A stretch of DNA of 64,000 nucleotides from Rhodanobacter sp. (GTDB taxonomy: Bacteria; Pseudomonadota; Gammaproteobacteria; Xanthomonadales; Rhodanobacteraceae), in NCBI GenBank assembly GCA_030148505.1, contig JASBTI010000009.1, positions 186,001 through 250,000 on the forward strand. The letters are read 5' to 3'. A program made the position numbers and the translations under genes. The notes beneath the pieces were generated by a model. It made no database searches. It worked only from the letters and a program-made list of their open reading frames with translations, and had not been told where the DNA came from. The number at the start of each line of letters is the position of its first letter. The first letter of the stretch is position 1. Positions 8,784 to 20,056 of this stretch are shown one piece after another.

Positions 8784-10145
8784 TCAATGGTGCGCTGCGG
8801 GTTGCGACGTCAGGGTCATGCCCTTGAGTACATTCAGTGCCTGCGATAGCGCGTAGTCGCGGGTAGCCAATCTGGCGTCTGCAGCGGCGCCGTAGGTGCC
8901 GCTTGTCTTGCCGGCCCTGGCATTTTCGTTGGCGAGGTGGTGGGGAAGATCGGCTTCCGCATTGATCAGCGCCGGTGCCTTGTCGGCTTGGCGCACGCTG
9001 AGTTGGGCCAATGGGATGTCGGGCTGGATGCCCTCGGCCTGGATCGACGTGCCGTTGGGCGTGTAATAGCGCGCGGTGGTGATCTTCACCGCATGATCAG
9101 CGTCCAGCGGCAGTACGGTCTGCACCACGCCTTTGCCAAAGGTGCGCTGGCCCATGGTCAGGGCGCGGTGGTTGTCCTTCAGCGCGCCGGAAACGATCTC
9201 TGCGGCCGAGGCTGTGCCGTTGTTGGTCAGGATCACCATCGGTGCGCCATTGAGCAGGTCGCCCGGATGGGCGCGGAAGCTCATGTTCGAATCCGGCAGG
9301 CGGCCACGGGTCGTGACAATAACGCCTGAATCGAGAAAATCGTCACTGACCGAAACCGCAGCGGTCAGCAGGCCGCCGGGATTGTTGCGCAGGTCCAGCA
9401 CCGCGCCTTTCGGCGCTCCATCCTTGGTGATCAGGGCGCCGAGCTTTCTTTCCAGGTCGCTGGCAGTGTCCGACTGGAACTGGCTGATGCGTATATAGGC
9501 GTAGCCGGGCTCGATCTCATGAACCCTGACGCTGCTGATCGAGATCTTTTCGCGGGTCATCTTGAGGTCGACCGGCTGGGTGCTGTTGGCGTGGACGATG
9601 GTCAGTTCGATCGTGGTGCCAGGTTTGCCACGCAGCCGTTTGAACATGGCGTTGACGTTTTGCGGGTTGATCAGGGTGCCGTCGATCTTGACGATGGTGT
9701 CGCCGGGCTTGATCCCGGCCCTTGCGGCGGGGGTGTCGTCGATAGGCGAAATGATGCGCAGATGACCTTCGGTCTGGATAACCTCGATACCAAGGCCGCT
9801 GTACTGCCCGGTGGTGTCCTCCGAAAGCTGCGCCAGGCCCGCCTTGTCAAGGTACTCGCTATGCGGGTCAAGCTCGCTCAGCATGCCCACAATCGCCGCA
9901 TTCATCAGGGTCTTGTTGTCGACCTTCTTCACATAGGCCTGACGCACTACCTCATAGACCCGGCTGAATCGTCGAATGTCCTTGAGATCGACCTCGTCCG
10001 CTGTCGAACTGGCTGCAGCGGGGGCGTCAGCGGACGGCACGTGCAGCGTGGTGGCCGCCGGCGACTGGGCCGTAGCCGGCGCGATCGCCAAGAGCGTCGG
10101 AACAGCCAGCAGAAGGGGGATCAGGGTGCGAGCGGGAAGGCGCAT
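8784..10145 (-). CDS. ctpA: S41 family carboxy-terminal processing peptidase (CtpA-like)
   Basis: Periplasmic serine protease of the C-terminal processing family. The ATG at 10145 gives a signal peptide (MRLPARTLIPLLLAVPTLLAIAPATAQS cut near AQS). After it come an S41 N-terminal helical region, a PDZ domain ('GLGIEVIQTEGHLRIISPIDDTPAARAGIKPGD'), and the catalytic core with Ser in 'NNGTASAAEIV' and Lys in 'FGKGVVQT', the Ser-Lys dyad. An in-frame ATG at 10241 adds 32 residues with no signal-peptide logic. It lies 125 bp downstream of envC on the same strand, a common pairing in which both act on envelope remodelling. Confidence 0.9.
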   Translation of the reverse strand: MRLPARTLIPLLLAVPTLLAIAPATAQSPAATTLHVPSADAPAAASSTADEVDLKDIRRFSRVYEVVRQAYVKKVDNKTLMNAAIVGMLSELDPHSEYLDKAGLAQLSEDTTGQYSGLGIEVIQTEGHLRIISPIDDTPAARAGIKPGDTIVKIDGTLINPQNVNAMFKRLRGKPGTTIELTIVHANSTQPVDLKMTREKISISSVRVHEIEPGYAYIRISQFQSDTASDLERKLGALITKDGAPKGAVLDLRNNPGGLLTAAVSVSDDFLDSGVIVTTRGRLPDSNMSFRAHPGDLLNGAPMVILTNNGTASAAEIVSGALKDNHRALTMGQRTFGKGVVQTVLPLDADHAVKITTARYYTPNGTSIQAEGIQPDIPLAQLSVRQADKAPALINAEADLPHHLANENARAGKTSGTYGAAADARLATRDYALSQALNVLKGMTLTSQPAAHH

Positions 10146-10270
10146 GCGGTAGCTCCGTGCAGCAAGAAAGCGTCGCAGCGGCAGGCGACGGGAAAGGGCC
10201 CAGGGTAAGACAAGCAAATGACAGCGTAATTCATCCGGCACCTAATCCTGACGCTGGCAAGGTATCCACC

Positions 10271-11467
10271 TCAATGGTGTTGACTCAGCCAGCGCCTTGG
10301 ATCTACCGGTTTACCGTGTTTGCGCAGCTCGAAATAGACCCCCGAATTAACCCCGGTAGGCGCGCTGGCGGTTCCGACGGCCTCCCCCGCCTCAACCTGG
10401 TCGCCTACGTTGCGCAGCAGGCTTTCGTTGTTGCCATACATGCTCATCCAGCCATCGCCATGGTTGACGATAAGCAGCATGCCGTAGCCGCGCAGAAAGC
10501 CAGCATAGATGACCCGTCCGCTTGCTACCGCGTGCACCTCGCTGCCCGCACTGGCCTTGATCAGCACGCCATTGCCGTAACTGTTGACCGCCCCTTTTGC
10601 CGGCCACGGCAAGCCGCCGCGAATATCGCCTCGCGCATGGGGTCCGGTTGCCTTTTGGCCAGGCTTTACGTGGCGTCTGCTAGCCTGCACGGCCGCTTCA
10701 TCAAGCACCTTCTGCAGCTTGTCGACGAGTTGGTTGAGGGACTGCGCGTTCCGCTTCAATGCGGCCAGTCGCTGAGCTTGGTTCTGGTATTGGGCGTTGG
10801 CTTCGCGGGCAAGTTTTTGCTGCGCCGCGCGCTCCTTGCCGAGTTTCGTCGCGAGTTGCTGGCGTTGCGCCCGGGCCGATGCCAACACGGCCTGTTCAGC
10901 GCTGATGGCGTCCTGCAACTTCTGCAGATTGGTGAGATCGGCCATCAATTGTTGTACTCGCTGCATGCGGTCTTGCTGGAAGTATTGCGAATACACCAGG
11001 GCGCGGGCGATACGCGCCACGTCCTGGTCTCCCAGCAGCAGTCGCAGATCCGAACCGTGGCCGAGTGCGTAAGTGGCGCGCAACAGCTCGGCGATGGCGG
11101 CATGCTGGCTGGAAAGCGTTTGCGCCAGCTGATCGCGCTGCTGCTGCAATTGTTCCAGCTGTTGCCGCTTGGCAAGCATCTCATTGTCGATTTGATGCAC
11201 CGCCCGTGCAGCCTTCGCCAGTGCACTCGCTTGCTCGGCCAGCATGGCATTGAGCTTGTCGCGATGGTTTGCAGTGATCGCCTGCTCTCGGGCCAGCGCC
11301 TCCATTTTTCTGCGCACGTCGGCCAGCTTCTTTTTCGCTGCCGCCTGCTCTGCGCGGTTGCCATCCTGGCGGGCTGACGCTGGTGCAGCCGGCAGCGTAC
11401 CGACGATCGCAACGGCTATCAGCAGGCGGGCAACGAGATTGCAGAAAAAACGGGGTGGCTTGAGCAT
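10271..11467 (-). CDS. envC: Murein hydrolase activator EnvC-like (degenerate LytM domain)
   Basis: Periplasmic activator of cell-division amidases. The ATG at 11467 gives a signal peptide (hydrophobic 'LVARLLIAVAIVGTLPAAPASA'), followed by a long coiled coil (about residues 30-260, rich in Gln, Ala, Leu and Lys) and a C-terminal M23/LytM domain. The peptidase metal motifs HxxxD and HxH are absent ('VNSYGNGVLI', 'GVYFELRKHG'), as in EnvC proteins that activate amidases rather than cut peptidoglycan. The ORF extends upstream to 11521 without signal character. It is probably cotranscribed with the following protease gene. Confidence 0.9.
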   Translation of the reverse strand: MLKPPRFFCNLVARLLIAVAIVGTLPAAPASARQDGNRAEQAAAKKKLADVRRKMEALAREQAITANHRDKLNAMLAEQASALAKAARAVHQIDNEMLAKRQQLEQLQQQRDQLAQTLSSQHAAIAELLRATYALGHGSDLRLLLGDQDVARIARALVYSQYFQQDRMQRVQQLMADLTNLQKLQDAISAEQAVLASARAQRQQLATKLGKERAAQQKLAREANAQYQNQAQRLAALKRNAQSLNQLVDKLQKVLDEAAVQASRRHVKPGQKATGPHARGDIRGGLPWPAKGAVNSYGNGVLIKASAGSEVHAVASGRVIYAGFLRGYGMLLIVNHGDGWMSMYGNNESLLRNVGDQVEAGEAVGTASAPTGVNSGVYFELRKHGKPVDPRRWLSQHH

Positions 11468-11667
11468 CTGCCGATTATCACCGAGCAGGGCGCCTGGAGC
11501 GAGTGGGGCAGAGTGGCCCAAGTGGCTTCGGTCGGAAATCCTCCCCTATTTATTGGCTGACGACAGCGCGCGCAGGACAGATGGCCGTCCGCACCAAAAT
11601 GCCGGGTTGCGCTCTGCCCGAGCCCTCATTGAAGGCATGGTTTTGCCGTATAGCCGTCCAAATAGTT

Positions 11668-11696
11668 TTGACGCAGCACAGCAAATGTGCTCTAGT
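11668..11696 (+). promoter_or_regulatory. Putative sigma-70 promoter for gltB
   Basis: TTGACG (11668-11673) and TCTAGT (11691-11696) are separated by 17 bp, giving 5/6 and 4/6 matches to consensus, about 85 bp upstream of the gltB ATG. The rest of the 313-bp gap between envC and gltB (11468-11780) shows no gene. The envC promoter, reading leftwards, must also lie here but I could not pick it out. Confidence 0.45.
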
Positions 11697-11780
11697 CGTG
11701 GCTCGCGTCGCGTGCAGAATGCCCTCCAGGGAGTCACCGTTTGCAGGCGATATATCATCACGACCAGCCGGTAACGCACG

Positions 11781-14700
11781 ATGGCGCAGCCAGATTTTCC
11801 GACCCTGTACGACGCCGCTTTTGAACACGACAGCTGCGGTTTTGGCCTGGTTGCCCAGATCGACGGGCACGCCAGTGCGTGGGTGGTCGATACCGCATTC
11901 GATGCCTTGGCCAAGCTGTCCCATCGTGGTGGCGTCAATGCGGATGGTATCAGTGGCGACGGTTGTGGGGTACTGATCCATCGACCGCAGTCGTGGTTGC
12001 GTGCGATGGCAAAAGAGGCCGGTATTGCGCTGGGTGAAGCCTTTGCGGCGGGGGTGGTGTTTCTCGATCCTGCCGGTGACGAGGCGGCGGCCATCCAACT
12101 TGCCGACTGCCTGCGCCAGGAAGGTATGGAGGTAGCGGGGTGGCGCGAGCTGGCGGTGAATGCCTCGGCATGCGGCCCGCTGGCTGCTGCCGAACAGCCA
12201 CGGGTGCGCCAGGTTTTCGTCGAGCCGATGACCGATGTCGACGAGGCGGCATTCGAACGGGCCTTGTTCCGAGCGCGTCGGCGGGCGGAGCACGCATTGC
12301 GCGAGGATCGGCATTTTTACGTGCTCACGCTCTCGGCGCAGATCATCGGATACAAGGCGATGGCGGCGCCTGGCAGGCTGCGCGAGGTCTATCCGGACCT
12401 GCAGCACCCGGCGCTGAGCACCGACGCGATGGTGTTCCATCAGCGCTTTTCCACCAATACCACGCCACAGTGGCGGCTGGCGCAGCCATTCCGGTTGCTG
12501 GCGCACAACGGCGAAATCAACACGATTCGCGCCAATCGGCGTTGGATGCAATCACGGGCCAATATCCTGCGCTCGCCCTTGCTGGATCTGTCGGACCTCG
12601 GTCCGCTGGTGTCGCAGACCGGTTCGGACTCGGAAAGCCTCGACAACGCGCTGGAAGTTCTGCTGGCTGGCGGACTCGATCTGCTCACCGCGATGCGTGT
12701 GCTGGTGCCACCCGCGTTTTCGGCCCGCGAGGACATCGACGAGGACTTGGCGGCATTTTACGAATACTATGCGCTGCACAGCGAACCCTGGGACGGACCC
12801 GCGGGCCTGGTGATGTGTGATGGCCACTATGCGGCCTGCACCCTGGACCGCAATGGCCTGCGACCGGCGCGTTGGGCCCTGTCGGATGACAATCATCTGA
12901 TCGTGGCGTCCGAAGCCGGCCTGTGGAACGTGCCATCGGCACGCGTAGTGGCCAAGGGGCGGCTGGCACCCGGCGAGATGATTGCCGTCGATCTGAAGCA
13001 GCACCGCTTGCTGCGCGATGCCGATATCGACGAGATCAACCGTTCGCGGGCGCCATTTCGTGACTGGCTGCGTGCCGGCGTCAGCTATCTCGAATCGGAT
13101 CTGATTGATCCTTCGCTGGCGGCCGAACCGCTGCCACCCGAAGAGTTGCGGCGCTGTCAGAAACTCTACGGTTTGACCCGCGAAGAGCGCGAGTCGGTGC
13201 TCAAGGCGCTGGCTGATCTGGAGATGGAAGCCACCGGCTCGATGGGTGACGACACCCCGATGGCGGCGATGTCACGGCAGGTACGGCCGCTGTTTGATCG
13301 CTTTCGCCAGGCCTTTGCCCAGGTTACCAATCCCCCGATCGATCCGTTGCGCGAAAAGCTGGTGATGTCGCTGGTGACCCAGATGGGTCCGGAAGGCAAT
13401 GTGCTGGAGCTGAAGGCGGAGAATGCCAGGCAGACCCTGATCAATTCACCGATCCTGTCCCAGCGCAAACTGCGCCAGTTGCTTGCGCTGCCGTCTTTTA
13501 CCGGCACTCCCCGCCTCGATCTGATGTACGCGCCGGAAGAGGGACTGGAAGCGGCCTTGCGGCGGCTGTGTCGCGAAGCCGCGCAGGCGGTACGTGAGGG
13601 CAGCACGCTGGTGTTCCTCAGCGACCGCTATCCGCGGCACGACATTTTGCCGATGCATGCGCTGCTGGCGGTAGGCGCGGTGCACGCGTATCTGATCGAC
13701 GAAGGCTTGCGTTGCCAGTGCAATATCATCGTGGAGACTGCCACTGCGCGCGATCCGCACCAGTTCGCCTGCCTGATCGGCTTTGGCGCCACGGCGATCT
13801 ACCCATGGCTGGCCTACCAAAGTTTGTTCGAGCTGGGACGCGAAGGGCACATTGCCAGCGATCGCCAGGAAGTGGGCCGCAGCTATCGACGTGGTATCCG
13901 CAAAGGGCTGATGAAGATCCTCTCCAAGATGGGCATCTCCACGATAGCCGGCTACCGCGGCGCGCAGCTGTTCGAGATCATCGGGCTGGCCGATGAGGTG
14001 GTTGCGCTGTGTTTTCCCGGGACACCCTCGCGAATCGGCGGTGCCAGTTTTGCCGATCTGGAGCACGATCAGCGCCTGCTCGCCGCCGAGGCCTGGGACG
14101 AGGCTGTCAACCTCCGCGCCGGCGGACTCTACAAGTACATGCATGGCGGCGAATACCACATGTACAACCCGGATGTGATCGGCAGCCTGCAAACCGCCGT
14201 GCGCAGCGGACGGCAGGCCGATTACCGAATCTACGCCGACCATGTTGACCGTCGCCCGCCATCGGCGCTGCGCGATCTGCTCAGCCCGGTGGCAGCGGCG
14301 GCGCCGCTGGCGCTGGATCAGGTGGAGCCGATCGAGACGATACTCAAACGTTTCGATTCCGCCGGGATGTCGCTAGGGGCGCTCTCGCCGGAGGCGCATG
14401 AGGCGCTGGCTATCGCGATGAACCGCCTCGGCGCACGCAGCAACTCCGGTGAAGGCGGTGAAGACCCGGCGCGTTACGGCACCGAAAAAATGTCCAAGAT
14501 CAAGCAGGTCGCCTCGGGTCGCTTTGGCGTTACGCCGACCTATCTGGTCAACGCCGAGGTCCTGCAGATCAAGGTGGCCCAGGGCGCCAAGCCGGGTGAG
14601 GGCGGCCAGCTGCCGGGCCACAAGGTAGACGGGACCATTGCGCGGTTGCGCTATGCCAAGCCGGGCATCGGCCTGATCTCGCCACCGCCACATCACGATA

Positions 14701-16226
14701 TCTATTCGATCGAGGATCTGGCTGAACTGATCCACGACCTGAAGGAGGTCAATCCGCAGGCGCTGGTATCCGTGAAGCTGGTCAGCCATGCCGGTGTCGG
14801 CACGGTGGCTGCCGGCGTGGTCAAGGCCGGCGCCGACCTGATTACCGTCAGCGGCCACGATGGCGGTACCGGCGCCAGCCCGCTGACCTCGATCAAGTAC
14901 GCCGGCACACCGTGGGAGCTGGGCCTCGCCGAAACCCAGCAGACGCTGCGCCGTAACGATCTGCGCGGTCGTGTGCGACTGCAGACCGATGGCGGTCTGA
15001 AGACCGGCCTGGACGTGATCAAGGCGGCGATGCTCGGTGCCGAGAGTTTCGGCTTCGGTACCGGTCCGATGGTCGCGCTGGGTTGCAAGTACCTGCGCAT
15101 CTGCCATCTCAACAACTGCGCGACCGGTATTGCCACCCAGCATCCGGTTCTGCGCAAGGAGCACTTCACCGGCTTGCCCGAGATGGTGATGAACTACTTC
15201 CGTTTTGTCGCCGAGGACGTGCGCGCTCATCTGGCTCGCCTGGGTGTGCACAGCCTGTCCGACATCATCGGTCGCACCGACTTGCTGCAGCAGCTCGAGG
15301 GCACCACGCCCGTCCAGCATCGGCTCAACCTGGCACCGCTCATTCACGGTCAGGCACTGGCCGCGAATGTCGATGCCTCGTGCACGCTGGCGCGCAATCC
15401 GATGCGCGATCCTGCGGCGCTGGCATCGCGTATCAGCGCGGATGCGGACGAAGCAGTGACCCGCGGACTGGGCGGCACTTTTGTCTATCCGATCGCCAAT
15501 ACCGACCGTGCGATCGGTGCGCGGTTGTCCGGCGATGTGGCGCGCGTGCACGGCGACCACGGCATGGATCCTCACCCGATCGTGCTTCGTTTCGAGGGTG
15601 CGGCCGGACAGAGTCTCGGGGCGTGGAATGCTGGCGGCGTGCATATCGATCTCACCGGCGAAGCCAATGATGGCGTGGGCAAGGGCATGGCCGGTGGTCG
15701 CATCGTGGTGCGCCCGCCGCTGGATTCACCCTTTGCCAGCCAGGACGCTTCGATCATCGGCAATACCTGTCTGTACGGTGCCACCGACGGCGAGTTGTTC
15801 GCCGCCGGGCGCGCGGGGGAGCGCTTTGCGGTGCGCAATTCCGGCGCGCTGGCGGTAGTCGAAGGCGCCGGAGACCACTGTTGCGAATACATGACCGGTG
15901 GCGTGGTCGCGGTGCTCGGCAAGGCGGGTCTCAATTTCGGTGCCGGCATGACCGGGGGTTTTGCCTATGTGCTGGATATGGAGCGCACCTTCGTCGACTG
16001 CTACAACCATGAGCTGGTCGATATCCTGCGCATCGCGCCCGAGGGGATGGAGAACTACATGCAACACCTGCGCAGCCTGGTGACGCGTCATGTCGAGTAC
16101 ACCGGCAGCGACTGGGGACGGCAGATTCTTCGCGACTTCCGTGGCCTGCAATACAAGTTCTGGCTGGTCAAGCCGAAGGCCGCCAGTCTGGCGGCGCTAG
16201 CCGAAGAATTGAGGAGCGCCGCATGA
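11781..16226 (+). CDS. gltB: Glutamate synthase (NADPH) large subunit
   Basis: Makes glutamate from glutamine and 2-oxoglutarate in ammonia assimilation. A class II glutamine amidotransferase domain starts at Cys19 ('DSCGFGLVAQ'), so the first 18 residues are a propeptide removed to expose the nucleophile. The central domain and the FMN/2-oxoglutarate-binding synthase domain follow ('SNSGEGGEDPARYG', 'GHDGGTGASPLTSIKYAG'), with the 3Fe-4S ligands in 'CKYLRICHLNNCATG'. The C-terminal GXGXG beta-helix domain closes the protein. Its 1481 residues are standard length. gltD lies 118 bp downstream after a repeat element. Confidence 0.97.
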   Translation: MAQPDFPTLYDAAFEHDSCGFGLVAQIDGHASAWVVDTAFDALAKLSHRGGVNADGISGDGCGVLIHRPQSWLRAMAKEAGIALGEAFAAGVVFLDPAGDEAAAIQLADCLRQEGMEVAGWRELAVNASACGPLAAAEQPRVRQVFVEPMTDVDEAAFERALFRARRRAEHALREDRHFYVLTLSAQIIGYKAMAAPGRLREVYPDLQHPALSTDAMVFHQRFSTNTTPQWRLAQPFRLLAHNGEINTIRANRRWMQSRANILRSPLLDLSDLGPLVSQTGSDSESLDNALEVLLAGGLDLLTAMRVLVPPAFSAREDIDEDLAAFYEYYALHSEPWDGPAGLVMCDGHYAACTLDRNGLRPARWALSDDNHLIVASEAGLWNVPSARVVAKGRLAPGEMIAVDLKQHRLLRDADIDEINRSRAPFRDWLRAGVSYLESDLIDPSLAAEPLPPEELRRCQKLYGLTREERESVLKALADLEMEATGSMGDDTPMAAMSRQVRPLFDRFRQAFAQVTNPPIDPLREKLVMSLVTQMGPEGNVLELKAENARQTLINSPILSQRKLRQLLALPSFTGTPRLDLMYAPEEGLEAALRRLCREAAQAVREGSTLVFLSDRYPRHDILPMHALLAVGAVHAYLIDEGLRCQCNIIVETATARDPHQFACLIGFGATAIYPWLAYQSLFELGREGHIASDRQEVGRSYRRGIRKGLMKILSKMGISTIAGYRGAQLFEIIGLADEVVALCFPGTPSRIGGASFADLEHDQRLLAAEAWDEAVNLRAGGLYKYMHGGEYHMYNPDVIGSLQTAVRSGRQADYRIYADHVDRRPPSALRDLLSPVAAAAPLALDQVEPIETILKRFDSAGMSLGALSPEAHEALAIAMNRLGARSNSGEGGEDPARYGTEKMSKIKQVASGRFGVTPTYLVNAEVLQIKVAQGAKPGEGGQLPGHKVDGTIARLRYAKPGIGLISPPPHHDIYSIEDLAELIHDLKEVNPQALVSVKLVSHAGVGTVAAGVVKAGADLITVSGHDGGTGASPLTSIKYAGTPWELGLAETQQTLRRNDLRGRVRLQTDGGLKTGLDVIKAAMLGAESFGFGTGPMVALGCKYLRICHLNNCATGIATQHPVLRKEHFTGLPEMVMNYFRFVAEDVRAHLARLGVHSLSDIIGRTDLLQQLEGTTPVQHRLNLAPLIHGQALAANVDASCTLARNPMRDPAALASRISADADEAVTRGLGGTFVYPIANTDRAIGARLSGDVARVHGDHGMDPHPIVLRFEGAAGQSLGAWNAGGVHIDLTGEANDGVGKGMAGGRIVVRPPLDSPFASQDASIIGNTCLYGATDGELFAAGRAGERFAVRNSGALAVVEGAGDHCCEYMTGGVVAVLGKAGLNFGAGMTGGFAYVLDMERTFVDCYNHELVDILRIAPEGMENYMQHLRSLVTRHVEYTGSDWGRQILRDFRGLQYKFWLVKPKAASLAALAEELRSAA

Positions 16227-16256
16227 GTAGCTTTCCTCAAGCGATGCGCTTCTTGC

Positions 16257-17790
<1,534 letters not shown>

Positions 17791-17874
17791 AAACCGTCGT
17801 GCTTGGCGATCGTGCGCCCGATGTGCTGTTCAGTCATGTCCCTGGGCCGTTAAGCTCTGCGGTGACCAGGACCG

Positions 17875-19116
17875 ATGGCGGATGGCGTGCTCAATAGACT
17901 GTGGCTCGGCTTTTTCCTGACCGCTGCGGTGGCGGCGCTGGCGCGCTGGCTGGTCGGTGGTGACGAAGGTGTCTTTGCGGCGGTGGTGGCGTCGCTGTTC
18001 GACATGGCCGACCTGTCGGTCAAGGTGATGCTGCTGCTGTTCGGCACACTGACCTTATGGCTGGGTTTTCTGCGTATTGCCGAACAGGCGGGGTTGGTGG
18101 ATCGGTTGGCGCGGTTGCTGGGTCCGCTGTTCGCGCGGTTGATGCCCGAGGTGCCGCGCGGTCATCCGGCGATCGGTTTGATCACCATGAATTTCGCGGC
18201 CAACGTGCTGGGGCTGGACAATGCCGCGACCCCGATCGGCCTGCGTGCAATGCGTGAGCTGCAGACGCTGAATCCCTCGTCGGATACTGCCAGTAACGCG
18301 CAGATCCTGTTCCTGGTGCTGAACGCCTCTTCGCTCACGCTGTTACCGGTAACGGTGTTCATGTACCGCGCGCAGGCCGGTGCGCACGATCCGACCCTGG
18401 TGTTCCTGCCGATCCTGCTGGCGACCAGTGCTTCCACGCTGGTCGGCTTTCTCAGCGTGGCGTTCATGCAGAAGCTGCGTCTTCGCGATCCGGTGGTGCT
18501 GGCCTGGTTGGGTGGCGGCGCCTTGTTGCTGGGCGCCTTGATGGCGGTGCTGGCGTCGATGACGGCGGCGGCACTCGCATCGCTGTCGGGCTTGCTCGGC
18601 AACCTGTTGCTGTTCGGCGTGATCATCGCCTTCGTCGGCGTGGGTGCCTACCGCAAGGTGCCGCTGTTTGAGAGTTTTGTCGACGGCGCGAAGCAAGGCT
18701 TCGAGGTGGCGAAGGACTTGCTGCCTTACCTGATCGGCATGTTGTGCGCGGTCGGGGTGTTGCGTGCCTCCGGTGCGCTGGATTTTGCACTGGACGGTAT
18801 CCGCTGGCTGGTGCTTCACGCGGGACTGGACGATCGCTTTGTGGATGCCTTGCCCACCGCGCTGGTCAAGCCGTTTTCCGGCAGCGCCGCGCGGGCGATG
18901 CTGATCGAGACCATGCATCATTCGGGGGTCGACAGCTTCCCGGCGTTGCTCGCGGCGACCATGCAGGGCAGCACCGAAACCACCTTCTTCGTCGTCGCGG
19001 TGTACTACGGCGCGGTCGGCATCCGCCGTGTCCGTCACACCATTGGCTGTGCGCTGCTGGCTGATCTCGCCGGCGTGCTGGCATCGATCGGCGTGTGCTA
19101 CTGGTTCTTCGGATGA
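17875..19116 (+). CDS. SpmA/SpmB-type nucleoside recognition (Gate) domain membrane protein
   Basis: Integral membrane protein of 413 residues with about ten hydrophobic segments. It looks like a fusion of the two halves found separately as spore maturation proteins SpmA and SpmB in Firmicutes. The first Gate domain has 'GLITMNFAANVLGLDNAATPIGLRAMRELQ' and the second has 'ALVKPFSGSAARAML...STETTFFVVAVYYGAVGIRR'. Fused versions occur in many non-sporulating proteobacteria and their substrate is not known; a transport role is inferred only from the fold. It sits alone, 84 bp after gltD and 34 bp before the methylglyoxal synthase-like gene. Confidence 0.82.
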   Translation: MADGVLNRLWLGFFLTAAVAALARWLVGGDEGVFAAVVASLFDMADLSVKVMLLLFGTLTLWLGFLRIAEQAGLVDRLARLLGPLFARLMPEVPRGHPAIGLITMNFAANVLGLDNAATPIGLRAMRELQTLNPSSDTASNAQILFLVLNASSLTLLPVTVFMYRAQAGAHDPTLVFLPILLATSASTLVGFLSVAFMQKLRLRDPVVLAWLGGGALLLGALMAVLASMTAAALASLSGLLGNLLLFGVIIAFVGVGAYRKVPLFESFVDGAKQGFEVAKDLLPYLIGMLCAVGVLRASGALDFALDGIRWLVLHAGLDDRFVDALPTALVKPFSGSAARAMLIETMHHSGVDSFPALLAATMQGSTETTFFVVAVYYGAVGIRRVRHTIGCALLADLAGVLASIGVCYWFFG

Positions 19117-19150
19117 CCGACTACCCCACCCCATGACGGAAGGAAAAACC

Positions 19151-20056
19151 ATGCGCCTTGGCCTTGCTGCCAACCAACTTCATCACAGCCACGATGATGC
19201 CGCGTTGTTTCGCTGGCTGCAGGCCTGCGAGTCCGGCATCCGCGACTTGCAGTTGGGCCTGCGTACCGTGGGACGCACTTACGATGCGATCAGGCGGGTA
19301 GGGCGGCTTGCCGACTACGCCGGATTGCAGCGCTACCCGAATGGGCGCGAAGGCGGGTTGATGAAGCTGGTCGCCGAAGTGGTAGGGCTTGATCAGCCCG
19401 GGCGTGTGCTGGATGGCGCGATCTATCTGGTCGATCCGGTCGATCCGTCCTCGATCTTTCCCGAGGCGGTGGCGCTCAAGCGGCAGTGCGTGATCCACGG
19501 TAAACCCTTCATCTCGACGGTAGCTTCGGCGCGCGACTGGATCGAGACGGAGCGTATTCATGCCGGACTGACGCCCGATCCGGGAGCGGACGTGTTTCAC
19601 GCGCTGGAATCGCGCACCCTCGCCTTGATCGCGCATGACGCGATGAAGCCGCAGATGCTGGCCTTCGCTGCCGAGCATTTCGACGTGCTGTCGCGCTACG
19701 CGCATCGCGTGGCGACGGGTACCACCGGCCAGCGTCTGAACGAGCTGGCGTGGAGCCGCGGTTGGCCGAAGGAGCAGTTGTGGGCACAGCGCTATCAGAG
19801 CGGTCCGATGGGCGGTGATGCGCAGATCGCCGATCTGGTGCTGGAGCGTCGTTGCCAGCGCGCCATCTTCTTCGAGGACCCCCACGTCGCGCGCCAGCAT
19901 GAAGCGGATATCCAGCTGCTGGAGCGCGCGGTGACTACGCGCACCGACGAGGCCGTGTGCATCACCTCGCCGGCAGTGGCAGCGCGATGGGTGGCGGGGG
20001 CGCGCCTGCGTGCGACGCAACGACCTTGCATCGGGGTAGCGCCGGCATGTGCCTGA
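19151..20056 (+). CDS. mgsA: Methylglyoxal synthase with an extra N-terminal MGS-like domain
   Basis: The C-terminal half (about residues 155-290) is a complete methylglyoxal synthase, which converts dihydroxyacetone phosphate to methylglyoxal and phosphate. It has 'IAHDAMK', 'ATGTTGQ', 'SGPMGGDAQI' and 'FFEDPHVARQHEADI', so the catalytic Asp and His positions known from E. coli MgsA are all present. The N-terminal 150 residues align to the same fold by eye ('LGLRTVGRTYDAI', 'LQRYPNGREGGLMKLVAEVV', 'DGAIYLVDPVDPSSIFPEAVAL') but lack those residues, which suggests an internal duplication with one dead copy. A normal MgsA is about 150 aa; this one is 301. The RBS GGAAGGA precedes the ATG at 19151. 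The next gene overlaps its end by 10 bp. Confidence 0.82.
   Translation: MRLGLAANQLHHSHDDAALFRWLQACESGIRDLQLGLRTVGRTYDAIRRVGRLADYAGLQRYPNGREGGLMKLVAEVVGLDQPGRVLDGAIYLVDPVDPSSIFPEAVALKRQCVIHGKPFISTVASARDWIETERIHAGLTPDPGADVFHALESRTLALIAHDAMKPQMLAFAAEHFDVLSRYAHRVATGTTGQRLNELAWSRGWPKEQLWAQRYQSGPMGGDAQIADLVLERRCQRAIFFEDPHVARQHEADIQLLERAVTTRTDEAVCITSPAVAARWVAGARLRATQRPCIGVAPACA

Noticed and set aside
14373-15644. Antisense open frame over gltB
   Set aside because: A composition artefact opposite a fully conserved glutamate synthase.
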